This document shows positions 47,440 through 59,157 of a stretch of 64,000 nt of DNA, one piece after another. The stretch is from Chytridium lagenaria (lineage: Eukaryota; Chytridiomycota; Chytridiomycetes; Chytridiales; Chytridiaceae). The stretch spans positions 1-64,000 of the forward strand of contig JAHLKC010000053.1 in assembly GCA_025449115.1 (NCBI GenBank). The letters are read 5' to 3'. Within the stretch, counting starts at the first letter, position 1; each line of letters begins with the position of its first letter. Made by a program: the position numbers and the translations under genes. Below the pieces are notes generated by a model. It worked only from the letters and a program-made list of their open reading frames with translations. It searched no databases and was not told where the DNA came from.

Positions 47440-48900
47440 CCTGAAGAAGAGAGTTTTCAGATGATTAAAAAATCAATTTTCAATTTTCAGAAAAACGTCA
47501 ATAATCGTATTGGGTGATTATAATAAATAAATAAAATAAATAAATAAATAATGAATAATGCTAAAATTTTATTTTGGCCTGCCTGCCACACCATACGTAC
47601 CACACGAGTCTGTATGTTCTGAAACAATGACCAATGAGCGAACGCTCTTTTCATATGTAATCCAGGACAGCCTATGATAAATAAACTACCACCCATCGAA
47701 TTCCTTTCACACTAAATAAATATATACTCTCACTTAAATATTCTTTTGTTCATCACCCACCATGCATGGAATTAATACTTTTTTGTTCATCACCCACCAT
47801 GCATATTCCATGCATCACAGATGTCATCACAAATGTCATCACAACCTGTGCAGGATAGCCCAGAGGATCCGATGAAAGTACGATCCACAAGAAGCAGTGA
47901 ACCCAGCAGCCTGCTTTTAGCACCTGAAAGGGAGCATCGGGTCCCCAATAACGAAAGCAAGTAAAGAAGGCAGGCCGCTCGCACAAAATCAAAATCACGA
48001 AGTAGGTGAATAGAAAAACACGCCGGACAACCTCACATGGAAAGTAAACCCCCTGTTGGGAAGACTGGAACAATCTCAAGGATGACGTGCTTTTTTGTTT
48101 TTGTACATCAAACTTGTCTTTATTTAAAAGTCTTTATCCCAGGTATTTCAGCAACGTTTGCTGAGACGTGAAGGTACATGAGTTTTAAAAAGCTGAATCA
48201 ACATGACATAGTTGCGCCCAGTTTTGTGCAGCTCTAGATCTACAGTACACCAAATTTTGCTATCACTAAAGGCGGAATAGTGATTGGCTCTTTACTTATG
48301 AGTAAGGCGGTAGTCTTGTCATAAGTTAGGTGGTTCTCTACCTTTGTTTGCCGGTGAAAAGTTCAAGTGCTTTCGTATTAATTCCACAAAATATGTTAGA
48401 CTTTATTCCACTCTCCAATAAAACATGTTCAATCGTGATCATCTATCCTTCACCCGCCTGTATGAAATCCACAAGAGTACGAAAAATTGATTGTATGAAA
48501 TCAATAGAGTATGTAATTCATACAGTTGCACCAACATCCATTAAGTATACCTGTCGCGCATGATCACATTAATGGGTTGATGACTAGCATCCCAAACAGG
48601 CTTTTGCTTTGCTCCTTCATTTGAAGTACTAAAGTGATTATTATTATTTAAATAAGTTGGTCAATTGACTTCAAGTATAAATTGCGTAATATTCAGTTTT
48701 CCCTGATGTTATAAGTTCTTACTGAGTGAGATGATGTAGACTTTACGCAAGTTCAAGGTACTGGCAAATTGTGAAGCTTGTGAAATTCTCTCTATGGCCT
48801 CCTCTGCTCAGCCTTGAAATACAGAGGTAGAGAACCACATTGTAGGTGACGATACTAACTCCCCGGATGTACTCCAGAGTCGAGAATAAAGCCCTACTCA
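47440..48900. other. Gene-poor region downstream of the dense block
   Basis: No protein family is seen. A TAAA tandem stretch lies at 47,523-47,549. An imperfect direct repeat of TTGTTCATCACCCACCATGC occurs at about 47,748 and 47,781, next to a short ATGTCATCACAA duplication (47,818-47,843). A minus-strand open frame at 47,753-48,079 spans these repeats and shows no recognisable domain. Confidence 0.5.
48620..48790. repeat. Diverged repeat family X, copy 1
   Basis: It matches 50,150-50,325 in order and orientation: GAAGTACTAAAG near the start, AAGTATAAAT in the middle, then TTATG/GATGTTATA and TAGACTTTACGC and AAGTTCAAGGTA/GCGTTCGAGGTA. Copy 1 is more AT-rich. Non-coding; the nature of the element is unknown. 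Confidence 0.55.
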
Positions 48901-51350
48901 TCCGTTAAGGGACGCAAGGATTTGGTATGCTGTGGTTTGTGTTTTGTTTTGATCCTTAGTAGAAGGGGGAAAATGAAGGGAAATGCCTCATAACTAAAGT
49001 GACAAGGGGAAAGGGTTCTACGAGAAGGGATTCCATCTTGCTCCAAGGAATGTGTCAGGTCTCCGTTACTGCTCCTTATAACCATTTTAACATGTTGTTC
49101 TATTGTCTCATCCATCCACGGGCTTCTTACGTGCCGCTACTCCCACTCCAAAACATCGGGATGGCATATGTCATCAACAATGTAGCAACAGACGGGGTTC
49201 TCCGACCAGACTTTCAAAGGAATCATGCAAATAAGGCGTATTTCTACTGCTCATACCTTCTTAGAAGTTCATCTTGGTCTGGGTTGTGGTCTTCCTGGCG
49301 ACGCCATCACCTGATCACCTGCTGGCAACATTCAATACACTATAGATAATTAAAGGGGTGAAAGCTCAGCCAGAGGCTGGCCTGAAGCAAGAGGGCTTTG
49401 GTCTTTTGAGGTGTAAGTAAATCTATACAACTTTCTAAAATAATAAAACAGTACATAAAGGGGAATCAATAACAAGAAGAACTGGCATCTCGACCAACGT
49501 GGTAGCATGTCATTAGTTGGCATACCACATTGACCGCCTTCCTTCTATAAAACCTTTCTCGTATCTATGGGAAAAACTATGAAGACCCCAAGAGAGATAA
49601 GAATGGAATGGGAACAAGGAAATAAGGATAATGGCATGACGTCTATATAAGCGACGCATTCATGCCTCTTGGTGAGGTTATCCAATAATCTCACAAGCTG
49701 TGTATTTTACTTATTTTTTGCTTTTGAACTGTGAAATTTAAGGTTTCTGGGGAAAATTTACCATTTCCGCGCCCGTTCTTGGCAGTGATTCCGTCTGGCA
49801 GTGATTCCATCTGACTAACTGGTTTAACGTATTTGCATTTTGTGTCCGCGTCCGCAGATGCCTTTGATTTCCTTCCGAATTTTTTTGCCAGTGGGATTTC
49901 AGTATCTAACACAAAAGTGAAATGTTTGCCATGTAGTTGGTTCTAAGCGGCTGTATCAAAGCCACATAAATAGTTGCAGGGAGCCACTGTGGATGTAGAT
50001 TGCGCCTGTACCTGAATTGCTAGAGTTGCATCAATATTGGTAGCTGGTAATGCTTGGTAAAAACTAGTAGATGGGCTAGCAATTTTTTTCCACCTCCTTT
50101 GGCCCACAGTGTGAAGTTCTAGTAGTTTTTTCACTTCACACCTTCGCTTTAAGTACTAAAGGGATTCCTATTACTTTACGTAAATGGACGCGACTTACGC
50201 GGTCCCCAAGTATAAATACACGAAATCCTCTATTCTTTTCCCTTATGTTATAGGGTTTTTTACTGAAGGAGGTGACATAGACTTTACGCGCGTTCGAGGT
50301 ATTGGCGCTTTGTAAAGCTGTGTGTTCTGTGTTTTGTTTGTTTTTAGGTTGTATAAGTGTTTCCATTTCATGTATTACGTTAATAGATGGATTGTTGACC
50401 TTCATTTCTGCTCTTTGAGATTTGAGGCTCCTCTGGGGCTCTCTTGCCCATGACCCCCCTTGCCATCCACCATTAATATATTCAAGGAATGGCCTGCCTA
50501 CCCCTCTGCTGTCGCCGCCAGGCTATTCCTCTCGCAGTCAGCTTACTGGGCTGAACCCAGGGAACAAAGGCAGCTTTGGAGCTGGTTCAATCCCAGTATT
50601 TTCGCCTCCTTAGCTGAAGCCTAGTTCTGATCCCCTATCCTTGATGGCAGGATCACGGCATGACGGGCTAGCCATCACTCATTCCTATGTCCCCCAATGA
50701 CGTTGGCAGTTGATGCAGTGAGCAGATGCTGCATGCCCTGCTTTGCAACGTAGGCTGGAAAGGAAGTGCACATACAACTGGTGAAAAGGTGATTGAAGCA
50801 TGGCGGAGAGTGGCTCCCCCACGGCGTGTTCTAGGACGCCAGGTGTACAAGCTACAAGGTATGTTATATGTGTTATTGCCCCTTTTATTACTAGAAACCC
50901 TTGATTGTGAGATGAGAACCCCATCCCTTGATCAGTTCACGAGAACCAAGCCAAATTAACGTCTGCTGGCCGAGCATCGAGAGTACATCGTCGACGCCGG
51001 AAACCAAGCAGGGACTTCCTACCTACAGAACGGCATGACCCATGTTCGCTGTAGGCTCGGAATCTTGAAGACATCCACCATCTCCATTAAATATGAAGGA
51101 CATATGGAGGGCCAGGTGTAAATAACCGATGATGTTGCAACAGCTCTTGTCTCAATTGTGATCGTGTTTACAGCTGTAGGTTGTGCAATTTTTGGTTCAG
51201 TAGATCCTAGCTGGACAACTCCGCGGAATCCAGGATTTACCAGCTAGGATTGGTTCCTCTGTACAGATCTGCTGTTCTTGCGGGGTTTTATGATAGAAAG
51301 GGAAGGGAATAACAAAGATTGACAAAAATAAAGAACCTAGGCGAGGATCA
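48901..51350. other. Non-coding region between repeat copies
   Basis: No gene is recognised. A partial diverged copy of the 51.36-kb repeat (GGGATTCCATCTTGCTCC and what follows) lies at about 49,000-49,075. Only short chance open frames are present. Base composition is more balanced than in the coding part of the window. Confidence 0.45.
50150..50325. repeat. Diverged repeat family X, copy 2
   Basis: Second copy of the repeat at 48,620-48,790, with several CG dinucleotides (GGACGCGACTTACGCGG) that are absent or TG/CA in copy 1. Such a change would be expected of methylated-CpG decay or RIP-like mutation, but it is seen in a single pair only. Confidence 0.55.
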
Positions 51351-51359
51351 CACTTATCT

Positions 51360-51830
51360 AAAGTAGAAAGGGCTGCAAAGAGGGAGTCCTTCCCGCTCTA
51401 AGGAGTATCTTGGACCTTCACAATCAGCTGTAAGCTTTTTAACTCTTTCCTACTTCCTCCCTTGTCTGTCTGTGGCTCCTCTCTGGTCGCAGTCCCTGTC
51501 AAGGACAACTACACAGCCCAAATCATGGTAAAGGAAGTAGTAATTAAGTGGTTTATCCAAGCAGGTCTTTGGTAAGGGGGTATGCCATGAAGGCATTAAT
51601 ATCTCTGGTTTACCCTTACTTAGACTCAGTTGTCCTGACCTAGCATTGCGAAACCCTCCAGCAGCGTCTGATCCTTGAACGCCTCACAGGGTACTCAAAC
51701 ACAATATGTAAGAAAAGGGTAGGGAGAACACAGCACAAGGCTGGTTAAGGACAAGGTCTTTTTGGGAGTCGTAAATCTATTCATGTTTTACTCAATCTCT
51801 TATTTACGAAATACAATCATGGGGGATATA
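51360..51830. repeat. Repeat family Y, copy 1 (long form)
   Basis: About 470 bp, matching 53,380-53,700 in direct orientation. Shared blocks include CCTCCCTTGTCTGTCTGTGG, GTCAAGGACAACTACACAGC, TCTGATCCTTGAAC.CCTCAC and GAGAACACAGCACAAGGCTG. It contains an extra internal segment of about 130 bp (51,525-51,655) that copy 2 lacks. Confidence 0.7.
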
Positions 51831-53379
51831 CACACACAAACACACAACAACATACACAACATAAGTACAAGCCCACCGTCAACTCTGCACACATAACAGG
51901 TCTCCACATGCATAAGAAAAGAGCTCATGTAACCATGCAGGGTCAACAAGAAGGAGAGACACAAGGGGAACAGGGACAAAAGGTAATTAATTGACAACCT
52001 TAGAGCAACAATACTTAAACACTTGTGCCTGTTCATTGGGTTGCTTCAAAACGTCACACTGATGTGTGAAGAATTACATTATTGTCATGGCCAACAGCTC
52101 ATGTGGACCTTACTACTAAGTTCATTGACTTTGTTATATCCCATGTTTACCAGTATATTTAGGTGTCATATTAAATCCTCCCTCTTTTCACTGTGGGCAT
52201 TTACATATGCTTTTCCCCCCACATTTACAGGGTTTTTATTGTAGGAGGCAGCGCACATATGTGCCGTTTATGTGTGCATATGTTGTGTCTACTATTTATT
52301 TGTAATTTGTTTATTTCTTTAATATGAGAGATTTCATTTTTGTACCTGTTGGATCAAGTTGATATTGAGTTGATCCCAATCCTATATCTAACGCGTGTTG
52401 CCTTGTAAGTTGATCTTCCTTCAATTTTAGTTTAGGAGACAGTCTACCTCCTTACAACCTGGTGAAGCCACAATACGGCTATTAAGACCAAAAGCTGTGA
52501 TGAAATACTCATTCACAGTGTCTTTTAGTCCAGACTTGGTCAGCTACATTCCACCTCTGGTGTTTTTTGACCCAGTGATCTGGTGCTAACGGCAGGCAAT
52601 GAGTGAGGTTACCCTGTTCTAAGCTCTGAGAGGCAAATGAGAGTCCATGTTCAAAAAGGTGCATAGTAGGGTGGCATGGAGACTTAGAGCCATCCCAAAT
52701 TGGACAGGAGACAATCTGGTGCTGATATTGGTTTAGAAGCAAGGTAAATTGATATTAAAGGTACAAAACACAATCCCTTCTGCCTTAAATAAGCAGATTC
52801 TTGCGATCACTCACCCACACCATTGCCAAGTAATAACAACACTACTTAGATGCCAGAGTACATCCGGTCTCTATGTGCTCTGTGGACCTGCTGTGTTCTA
52901 GCAACTCCTTTACCCTTCTGCCCACTCCCTAGTCAATGCTAGGTAGGGAGGGATGGGTCAAGGGAAGATCACATATATGCATACCAGGTGGTTGACATCA
53001 GGATTCCAAAGGCTATAGCTCAGTCTAAATTGTACAACAGATAATTGAGTTTGTGTCACAGATGTTCTTCAATATCAAGCATTGTTTAGCAATACTCTTG
53101 AAAATGAAGATTGGCCCAATGGCTTTGTGCGTCTCCATCTGGGATAATTTGTACCTAGCTGACTTGTGAAGTTCTGACTCTGGCCCTCCATCAGTCAAGC
53201 TCTGACTGTGCCATGCTTTCATCCAATCCTGTTGGTACTTCAAGTTGGAATTTTGGCTGCAGCTCCTCTTTTGCTGAGGTAAAATTTTGGTTTGCTGTAC
53301 ATTGTCTTTGCGTTAACACAGCTTATCAAGTAAAAAGGGGTATCATGAAGGAAAATCAAAGAAAAACAATATCCAAAGC
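51831..53379. other. Non-coding spacer between family Y copies
   Basis: About 1.5 kb without a recognisable gene. It begins with an ACACACAA-rich stretch (51,830-51,865). It contains a palindrome-like run of CATATGTG and GTGCATATG (52,254-52,285) and only short, unconvincing open frames. Confidence 0.45.
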
Positions 53380-53700
53380 GGAGATCACACAATCTTAAGT
53401 GGATGAGGCTAAGAGCAGGGAGTCCATCCTGGACCTTTACAATCATCTCCCTTGTCTGCCTGCGGCTTCTCTGTGGTTGCAGTCCCCCGTCAAGGACAAG
53501 TAGACAGCCCAGATGATCTTCACTCACCCCCACAGCATCTGATCCTTGAACACTTCACAGAATACTCAAACACATATGTTACAAAAGGGTGGGGGGAGCA
53601 CAGCACAAGGCTGGCCTGGAAGCAGGTTTTTTTTGGGTGTCCTCAATCTATTCAAGGTTTGCTCAATCTCCGTTTTAGAAAATAATATCATGAGAATATA
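53380..53700. repeat. Repeat family Y, copy 2 (short form)
   Basis: This is a direct copy of the repeat at 51,360-51,830 with the internal segment missing and scattered substitutions. The two copies are about 2 kb apart. No LTR ends (TG...CA), primer site or coding sequence lies between them, so they look like two dispersed insertions or a segmental duplication, not an LTR pair. Confidence 0.65.
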
Positions 53701-53714
53701 ACAAAACACAAGTT

Positions 53715-53945
53715 TGTCTGTCTAGCGGGACCACTATAATAGACATTTATTAGACATTACTAGACATTAGGTAAGATAATGAATAGACAGTTGATAGATA
53801 TGGAATATATACTTTTAGGTGTATTTTAGACATTTTTCAATTAGTGTCTAACAGACACGTACTAGACGTTTGAATTTTGAGAATTTTGGTTAGACTAATC
53901 TTTGTCTGCTAGACACGTACACGTCTTTTAGGGTATCTTTTAGAA
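53715..53945. repeat. Cluster of TAGAC / GTCTA motifs
   Basis: About a dozen copies of TAGAC or its complement GTCTA lie within 230 bp, in both orientations. Examples are AATAGACATT, ATTAGACATT, CTAGACATT, GTCTAACAGAC, CTAGACACG and TTAGACTAAT. It lies immediately upstream of a decayed open frame. Dense short motifs of this kind resemble subterminal transposase-binding arrays of DNA transposons; that reading is an inference. Confidence 0.6.
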
Positions 53946-54057
53946 CAGATGACTTTTTTGATCTAGCCATTGCTTTAAAAATTTAAAACAACGTGGATAC
54001 AAACCATCATCAGGAAGAAAGACAAGCGTCTTTTTGTTTCTTTCTCATCAATACAAT

Positions 54058-54626
54058 GAAGTCTTTTAACCAGCAACAGAAGTTGCAGAGATGGGCACAG
54101 GAAGATCAAGGAATCAAGTTAATGTTTGATCTGGAGACTGCACAACTTCCCATTTCGCCAAGAGTGCCTCTTTCTAGCGCCACCAATCCACCAAAAAAGC
54201 GTGGCTTAGCTGATGAAGTCTGCATATTGGGGCGAGGTTTTATGTTGAAGAGTATGAAGAGCATGGACGGATAAAAGGGGGCCTCGCTCCATCCAGTGCA
54301 ACATCAGCACTGCGGATAGCGAAAACCGTTCTGAAGGCTTTCATTATTGTTCATGATCCTGAAGGACAACCGTAAGTGTTACCTTTTTATTTGAAAATGC
54401 GTACAAATGAATATAACATGTTAAACTCTGCAAGCAGGAATGAGAATGGCATGGTTAGAAAGCTTTCAATAAAACGTTCGGAGTTACAAGCAAGGCCGTC
54501 ACAGTCTCAGTCAAGCAGAGAGTAACTCCAGACCGCGGTGACGGCATCAAATTCTGAGGCTGACGACATGGATGATGAGCATGAAGAGCTGGAAGGACCA
54601 TCAGATGCGTCTATCTCGTCGTCATC

Positions 54627-54664
<38 letters not shown>

Positions 54665-55293
54665 CGCTCAGCTGAATTTCTCTCAAGCCCTCTAGTCGTG
54701 ACGAGATTGATGACAATGGTACGGATTCCAATGATGAGCACGTTGATCCAATAATGGTCAATTCTTTAAAACGAATGGCCGTGAAAATGAAGTATAACGG
54801 CCACTTTAGTAGTCACCATCATGATCGGAAAAGTATTTCAAGAAAACGTCTTTGACCTAGCAATTCGGGGAGCCATTCTGATGCCAAGTCTCTTTGCAAA
54901 GAAACTCTGACAACAAAGCCATGGAACGACTGAGAAGGGAAAAGCGTAGTCGTCCCCAGACGGTGGACACCTACAAGTACTGTAAGGGAATCGTAGTACT
55001 TGACTTTTTCTTAAGAGTGACCCTATTATCAGCAAGACTACATTTCTCTTAAACGGAAACCGAAAGAATGGCGGTCGCTTGCAGGTGGATGCGCGGCTTT
55101 GGCCGAGCATTTAAGTCCGCTTTTGACGAAATCGAAATGCCGAGTGAAAGAAATACCATTCCCCAAATCCATTAACCACTTTGACTTTATTCACCGAAAT
55201 CTTTTGTATGTTAAGGTCAAACAAGATAAGTTTGTCCTGAAGCCGGTGCCGTATTTTACTTATAAAAAGTATTGCATTAAAAGGACAGTTTAA
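54058..55293 (+). pseudogene. Decayed protein-coding region of unknown origin
   Basis: Recognisable peptide stretches continue in one direction but are separated by stops and frame changes. They start MKSFNQQQKLQRWAQEDQG, then VEEYEEHGRIKGGLAPSS and TSALRIAKTVLKAFIIV. A donor-like GTAAGT follows, then a Glu/Asp-rich segment containing a GAT-repeat poly-Asp tract (54,628-54,663), RDEIDDNGTDSNDEHVDP, and finally LAEHLSPLLTKSKCRVKEIP and HFDFIHRNLLYVKVK. I recognise no domain. Given the TAGAC cluster upstream and transposons downstream, a dead DNA-transposon gene is a reasonable guess, but a decayed host gene is equally possible. Confidence 0.4.
54628..54663 (+). repeat. GAT trinucleotide microsatellite
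   Basis: Twelve GAT units in a row encode a poly-Asp tract in the decayed frame (preceded by SSSS codons). The minus strand reads poly-Ser. Confidence 0.85.
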
Positions 55294-55390
55294 ATAAATA
55301 TCTAACCCAACTAATATATTTTGGTATTAAAAATTGTTACATGTACACGGGTTGATAGTGCAAAGCAATGAATAAAGAAGGAGTTCATTT

Positions 55391-55647
55391 ATTCCCGCGC
55401 GTGACTTGGTTAAGTTACTTTACATGTTTGTTTGTGACAATGAGGGATGAACGGGTCATGAGACCTTGTTAGCTTGGAGTGCCGCCCTCATTTTTACCTG
55501 TAGTGGTTTAAAAGCGTTTAGTAATAAGAAATTAGTTGTATCAGTATTATTCAGTAGTCACCTCTGGAGACCTCGTCACCAGTTTACATTCGTTATTATT
55601 AGTTTATTAGTTATTTCGTGTAATTACAAGAGCCCTGTAAACCCCTA
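55391..55647 (+). mobile_element. Older copia-family LTR (family A), solo or partial copy
   Basis: This copy is about 85-90 percent alike by eye to 57,393-57,649 from CCCGCGCGTGA to AACCCCTACA. Shared blocks are TTACTTTACATGTTTGTTTG, AATGAGGGATGAACGGGTCA and CAGTATTATTCAGTAGTCAC. Here it is followed by unrelated sequence, not by a primer-binding site. The 5' boundary of the LTR is not certain. Confidence 0.65.
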
Positions 55648-55873
55648 CATCGATGACTCCAGGTGTTCTATGACAGGAGTGGCTCACGCTTGCTTCTGTA
55701 GTAATGAAGTTTGATGACGGTCATAAGTAGCGGATTTGATTTTGGAGACGGTATTGCGGATTTTCAGAACGGCTACTTAAGGTAAGACCAATATAAACTG
55801 TTTGACAGTTCCAGTGCTTTGCCCTTCACCGAGTGACCAATAAGCATTCAGTCATAAGAACGTACCCCAGGAT

Positions 55874-56379
55874 TGTTGGGTTTCACTCACTTGACTCACA
55901 GGGACGCGTCAGGATCACTCGCACCATTAGTCCGCAGCGTCGGGCGCAACACTAGAGTGCTCTGGAATTTACGTGTCATTAGAGCTGAGCGCGAACGCGA
56001 CCCCTGGACTTCTAATTCACTCTCTGGACTCATTTGAATTTCCACTTTGATTTTCCTTCCTTGATTGGATTATTTTCTTTATGCCAGTTTAATTATAACT
56101 CTACCTGTTTGTGCTTGGACATTCCTTTCTAGCCTTTATTTATTCCCTTTGTTCCTGTCAAGGCTCTCTGATTTGTTTATCTTTGTAATGGAGAGTTTAA
56201 CGCGTGAGTGCACGCGTCTCCGATAGGTTTACCTTTGTGTTGTCTTTCCTCTTTACTTGTTCGTTTTGTTTGAGTATTTAAAGATTCGTGTGTTGAGTTG
56301 AAATAAATCAAGAACGTTGTCGAGCAAAGTGCGTTTAACTTTGTTTTAATTGAGCCCCGTGAACAACAAGTATTCAACA
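55874..56379 (+). mobile_element. Solo LTR of the younger copia family (family B)
   Basis: A 506-bp LTR with terminal TGTTG...CAACA inverted ends. It is nearly identical to the LTR at 60,624-61,130, including the CGCGTCAGGATCACTCGCAC and TTTAACGCGTGAGTGCACGC blocks. It is flanked on both sides by a perfect 5-bp target duplication, AGGAT (55,869-55,873 and 56,380-56,384). This is the expected footprint of LTR-LTR recombination after a copia insertion. Confidence 0.92.
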
Positions 56380-56384
56380 AGGAT

Positions 56385-57280
56385 TACAGGTATGCGAACT
56401 GCCCAGATTTTGGCCGCTTCCACAAGCATGTAGTTTTATGGTCCAGTTGAAGTATGCCCGTTTTAGTTAAAGATATCGTAGTTGTACGTAACTTTTTTCT
56501 TGTGGTAAGGTGAGGATGATGCGGTGGAATGTGTGACGTAGGAATCAACATAATATTGAAGTATCTCGCCAGGCATAGCACGTCCACGCCAGTCGGCTTT
56601 CAGCAAAAAGTCATTTTTTCGCTCCTGTTGGGGTCAAAATACTAACAGTCCCGTTGACCCGCTGAAATCGTAGCCGTTAACAACAGGAACGGCGTTGCAT
56701 ATGGGAGCAACTAGGATAACAGGATCAATGATGCATCACGTTTCAGATCTCTCACGAGCCTCATACAAAGAGTCAATAACCTGGAAGATTGCAAGTTCTT
56801 CAACATTTAATTCCGTGGCAAGCAAGGAATCGAACTGTCGAAGCTGCAAGGCATTTTAGAAAGTAAGTAACACTGTAAGTATAACCTTTGCCATATTTTT
56901 AAAAGCTTCAACTGCTGAAGAATGGCGTTCAAAGCAATCTAATAGCAGTCTTAAACTGCTCCATATTGATACCACAACGTTGACAATGTCAAAAAGACTA
57001 ACACTATTATTCATCTTGAGAGTAAATAAATATCTTAACCTATTTTAACACATAAGCTCCTATTATCCTAACTACATAACGACGTACCACTCCCAAACTA
57101 TAGTGAATCACGTCAAAAATGTTGGGTTTCATCTTTCTAGTTAGATCTACTTAACCAGCATTCTTTATTTCACTAAGTTCATTTATGCCCCTGCACTGTT
57201 TCCTGACTGAATTTCTGAGTTTAAATTTATTATTCGTTTTGCTGCTCATACCATTTGTGTCAGTGATTCCCGCATTTGAA
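56385..57280. other. Non-coding region between LTRs
   Basis: No gene or recognised repeat is seen here, apart from AT-rich sequence after 56,990. Short open frames are present but unconvincing. Confidence 0.45.
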
Positions 57281-57392
57281 TCTCCACACATGACTTGGCT
57301 AAGTTGTTTGTGACAATGAGGGATGAACGGGCCATGTGGCCTTGATAGCTTGAAGTTACCATTTGAGTCAACACTAATCCCTGCACGTTAAT
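57281..57392 (+). repeat. Partial third copy of LTR family A
   Basis: The sequence from TGACTTGGCTAAGTTG through GTTTGTGACAATGAGGGATG to AGCTTGAAGTTACCAT repeats the first part of the family A LTR, with a deletion of TTACTTTACATGTTT. It lies directly upstream of the fuller copy. This may be an internal LTR duplication or an older insertion. Confidence 0.6.
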
Positions 57393-57837
57393 ACCCGCGC
57401 GTGATTTGATTAAGTTACTTTACATGTTTGTTTGTGACAATGAGGGATGAACGGGTCATGAGACCTTATAAGCTTGGAGTGCCACCCTTATATTTACCTG
57501 TGGTGTTTTCTAAGGTGTTTCATAATAAGAAGTTAGTTGTCATCAGTATTATTCAGTAGTCACCTCTGGACTTTGTCACCAGTTAACATTTGTTATTATT
57601 AGTTTATTAGTTATTCCGTGTTATTACAAGAGCCCCGTAAACCCCTACAAGTGGTAGCACTTCATCTGGTTGGAAGAAGAAGTGAACGATCCATATGAGG
57701 ACCAAAGAGACGATCAGAAGAGAAGAGCGTGAGAACATCAATAGAGAAGCAGTCAGCCCAAGTCGCGAACAGCAAAATAAGAAGATAAGGACGACAAACA
57801 TTTGATGTTACACCAGTTCCACATCTGTTAGTACCGC

Positions 57838-58659
57838 ATGGTTGGGTACCTCAAAGGCAAGGAAGGTCTTTGGAAGATTGTTGAGAAGGGCTGGACGCCC
57901 TATGCTGTCTTTGACACGCCTACAAACGCCGAGAAGAAAACTAGGTCAGAAGAGGAAGATCTTGACATGAAAGCGAAATTTAATCACGAGTTCACGATAT
58001 CATCCTACCGTTGGTACAGGATGAGTCTACGGCAAAGGCCATTTGGGATAAGATCATTGAGACCTATGAGAGAAAGGCTCAGAAAAACAGAAAACGCGAT
58101 CAGACGGAAACTCACGAACTTGAAGATGAAAGAAGAAGACCAATTTGAAGACTTACATCGCGGAAGTCTCGTCAAATATCCAGCAACTGAAGGCTGTACG
58201 GCAACCCCCCAACACATCTCCATCCTCTTGACGACCCTCCCATAAGCATACGACATCATTGTTAATCTCCTTGAGAATGACTCTAAAGCAGAAACGGACT
58301 ATGCTTATGTTGTTGGAAAATTGTTAGATCACAAAACGAAAATCAAAGAGAGGAATAAGAAAAATGAAGACAACGAAGGTGCCCATGCTCATGCCGCGGG
58401 GCGCCACAACAACTACCGACAAAGACTACGTGGTGGTGAAGACCGAGAGTGTTATAATTGTGGCAAGAGAGGACATCTGGCAAGAGACAGCTGGGGTGTG
58501 AAAAAAAACAACAACAAGGACAATAGAAATGAGACGGAGAAGGAACCTCAAGCTCAACCAGCAGCAGCAGGAAGAGGACGTGGAGGTTTCCGTTGTCGAG
58601 AAGGAGGCGGAAGAGGCGATGCCGAGGTGGTTGGAACCGAGGACCTAACGCAAATGTAG
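57838..58659 (+). pseudogene. gag fragment of the old copia element
   Basis: Peptides VGYLKGKEGLWKIVEKGWTP and AIRRKLTNLKMKEEDQFEDL correspond to the gag of the younger element (TTYLKDKGLWAITETGFTP; RKLTRLRMKEDASL). The zinc knuckle is CYNCGKRGHLARDS, with the final zinc-binding Cys changed to Ser. The frame is interrupted near 58,030 and by a stop near 58,243. Confidence 0.75.
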
Positions 58660-59157
58660 CAAATCAGAACAAACAACAATCAAAACAACAATGGAGGAAA
58701 TCCAGTAGTCTTTGTTGCAGCAGTACCAACCGTTAACGTCAGTGGAGATGGCGCGTTGCAAGCGAGAGACACTAGATGAATGTTAGATTCAGGAGTTACT
58801 CACCACATGACCTTTCAACCCAACATCCTGACCAACTAGCGCTCCATCCAGTGCAACATCAGCACTGCAAATAGCCAGAGAACTCGAATCGAGAGCAGTG
58901 GGAGACTGTGAGGTGAAGATTAGTAACGGTGGAAGAACGGAAATGTTAGTGTTAAAGAACATTCTCCACATACCTAACGTTGGACGGAACTTGATCTCGC
59001 TTGGGATGGCAAGGAAGATCTTAACATCTTTCCGAAAGATACCGGATATGACGTGAAACCGAAGAAGGAACCGTCAGCACAACCGCTGGCAACGTTCACA
59101 TATAGCGACAAAGAAAATCTCATCTATTTGATCAAGTAATAGATTTAAAAACCGAGC

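Noticed and set aside
47753..48079. 108-codon minus-strand open frame
   Set aside because: It runs across short direct repeats, shows no domain, and has no splice or neighbour support.
51360..53700. Family Y copies as LTRs of one retrotransposon
   Set aside because: There are no TG...CA ends, no primer site after the first copy, and no coding remnants in between.
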